A DNA stretch of 64,000 bases, from assembly GCA_003963405.1 (NCBI GenBank), contig RXIY01000018.1, positions 31,560-95,559 on the forward strand. Direction: 5' to 3'. The notes under the pieces were generated by a model. It ran no database searches. It was not told the DNA's origin and saw only the letters and a program-made list of their open reading frames with translations. Each line of letters begins with the position of its first letter. Position 1 is the first letter of the stretch. This stretch comes from Hyphomicrobiales bacterium. Its GTDB lineage: Bacteria; Pseudomonadota; Alphaproteobacteria; Rhizobiales; Beijerinckiaceae. Made by a program: the position numbers and the translations under genes. Shown piece by piece: positions 63,720 through 64,000 of this stretch.

Positions 63720-64000
63720 ATGCCAACGGATAAGATTGCCGCTGCGCGTGGCATAGTTAACCGTATCCGAGTCAGCCTTCCGACCGCGGTTGATCCAGCG
63801 CAACTCAATAGCGCCTCGAAGGCGCCGATTAAGCTACTACTTGTTCGGGAATCGCTAATTTTCCGCACGGAGGAATTGGCTCGAAACGCCTGCGATACAT
63901 TGGAGCAAGACGACTTAGCGGCAGCGGCCCTTCTCACCCGAGCAGTCCTCGAAGGAGCGTCTACGGCTTGGCGCCTGATGGAGCTCGTAGAGAAGCACGA
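63720..64000 (+). CDS. Unrecognised protein, 3'-truncated by the window end
   Basis: An open frame from ATG 63720 runs to base 64000 with no stop (93 codons visible). The translation is helical (KLLLVRESLIFRTEELARNA; LTRAVLEGASTAWRLMELVE) and less GC-biased at third positions than the chromosomal genes. It starts 49 bp after the previous gene on the same strand. No family named; a DUF5677-like helical protein is possible but not supported. Confidence 0.55.
   Translation, partial: MPTDKIAAARGIVNRIRVSLPTAVDPAQLNSASKAPIKLLLVRESLIFRTEELARNACDTLEQDDLAAAALLTRAVLEGASTAWRLMELVEKH

Overview
The window is GC-rich, densely coding, chromosomal-looking alphaproteobacterial DNA. Several gene orders point to the Rhizobiales (Hyphomicrobiales): scpA-scpB-tatA-tatB-tatC-serS-surE-pcm-M23 peptidase; a PopZ-like gene beside a TolC and a pcm-like gene; and a GAAC-N7-GAAC LexA box in front of dnaE2. 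A PQQ biosynthesis cluster, a Cti fatty-acid isomerase and an HpnK-like deacetylase would fit a methylotroph such as a Methylocystaceae methanotroph. That assignment is an inference, because no methane or methanol oxidation genes are in the window. I see no rRNA, tRNA, CRISPR array, integrase or complete insertion sequence.

Layout: 1-6932 holds the end of a site-2 protease, trpG-trpD-trpC, moaC-moeA and psd-pssA, all on the plus strand. 6986-9305 encodes two cell-envelope lipoproteins on the minus strand: an unusual L,D-transpeptidase-fold protein and a DUF900 hydrolase. 9548-12752 is pqqB, pqqC and a fused pqqD-pqqE. 12888-18356 is a giant membrane protein with a GH94/NdvB-type C-terminus. 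18596-23913 is mixed housekeeping (phosphoesterase, Nudix, EF-hand, two GNATs, zapE). 24062-31979 is the conserved minus-strand NlpD-like/pcm/surE/serS/tat/scp run. 32172-42321 contains small envelope proteins, LexA-type dnaE2, an MBL hydrolase, FtsB, PopZ, TolC and a Pcm-like protein. 42401-46356 is an Rrf2 regulator divergent from a TauE exporter and cysK, followed by pyrB. 46683-51088 is the NAD de novo operon nadA-DUF4202-nadB-nadC. 51221-55907 is Cti, an HpnK-like deacetylase, a polyprenyl-phosphate glycosyltransferase and a PepSY protein.

From about 55.9 kb to the end the character changes. Genes are small, strand-mixed and mostly unrecognised. They include winged-helix and helix-turn-helix proteins, a protein that looks like a primase-type N-domain joined to an SSB-like OB fold, a coiled-coil protein, a KGG stress protein and several orphans. 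This looks like an accessory element (prophage, ICE or plasmid remnant) whose integrase and ends lie outside the window.

The most interesting signals are: (i) two copies of a small-RNA-like unit in the island, each with TTGARA-N17-TAYGTT and the same GGCGGGGCGTTTT terminator; (ii) a palindromic intergenic repeat inserted in frame inside dnaE2, with relatives between nadB and nadC; (iii) a second repeat type that ends in the ribosome-binding site of trpD and of the DUF4202 gene; (iv) a 28-bp dyad overlapping a promoter in the island; (v) an L,D-transpeptidase-fold protein with altered active-site residues; (vi) two matching dyads upstream of nadA and a perfect 10-bp inverted repeat upstream of the TauE-cysK operon.
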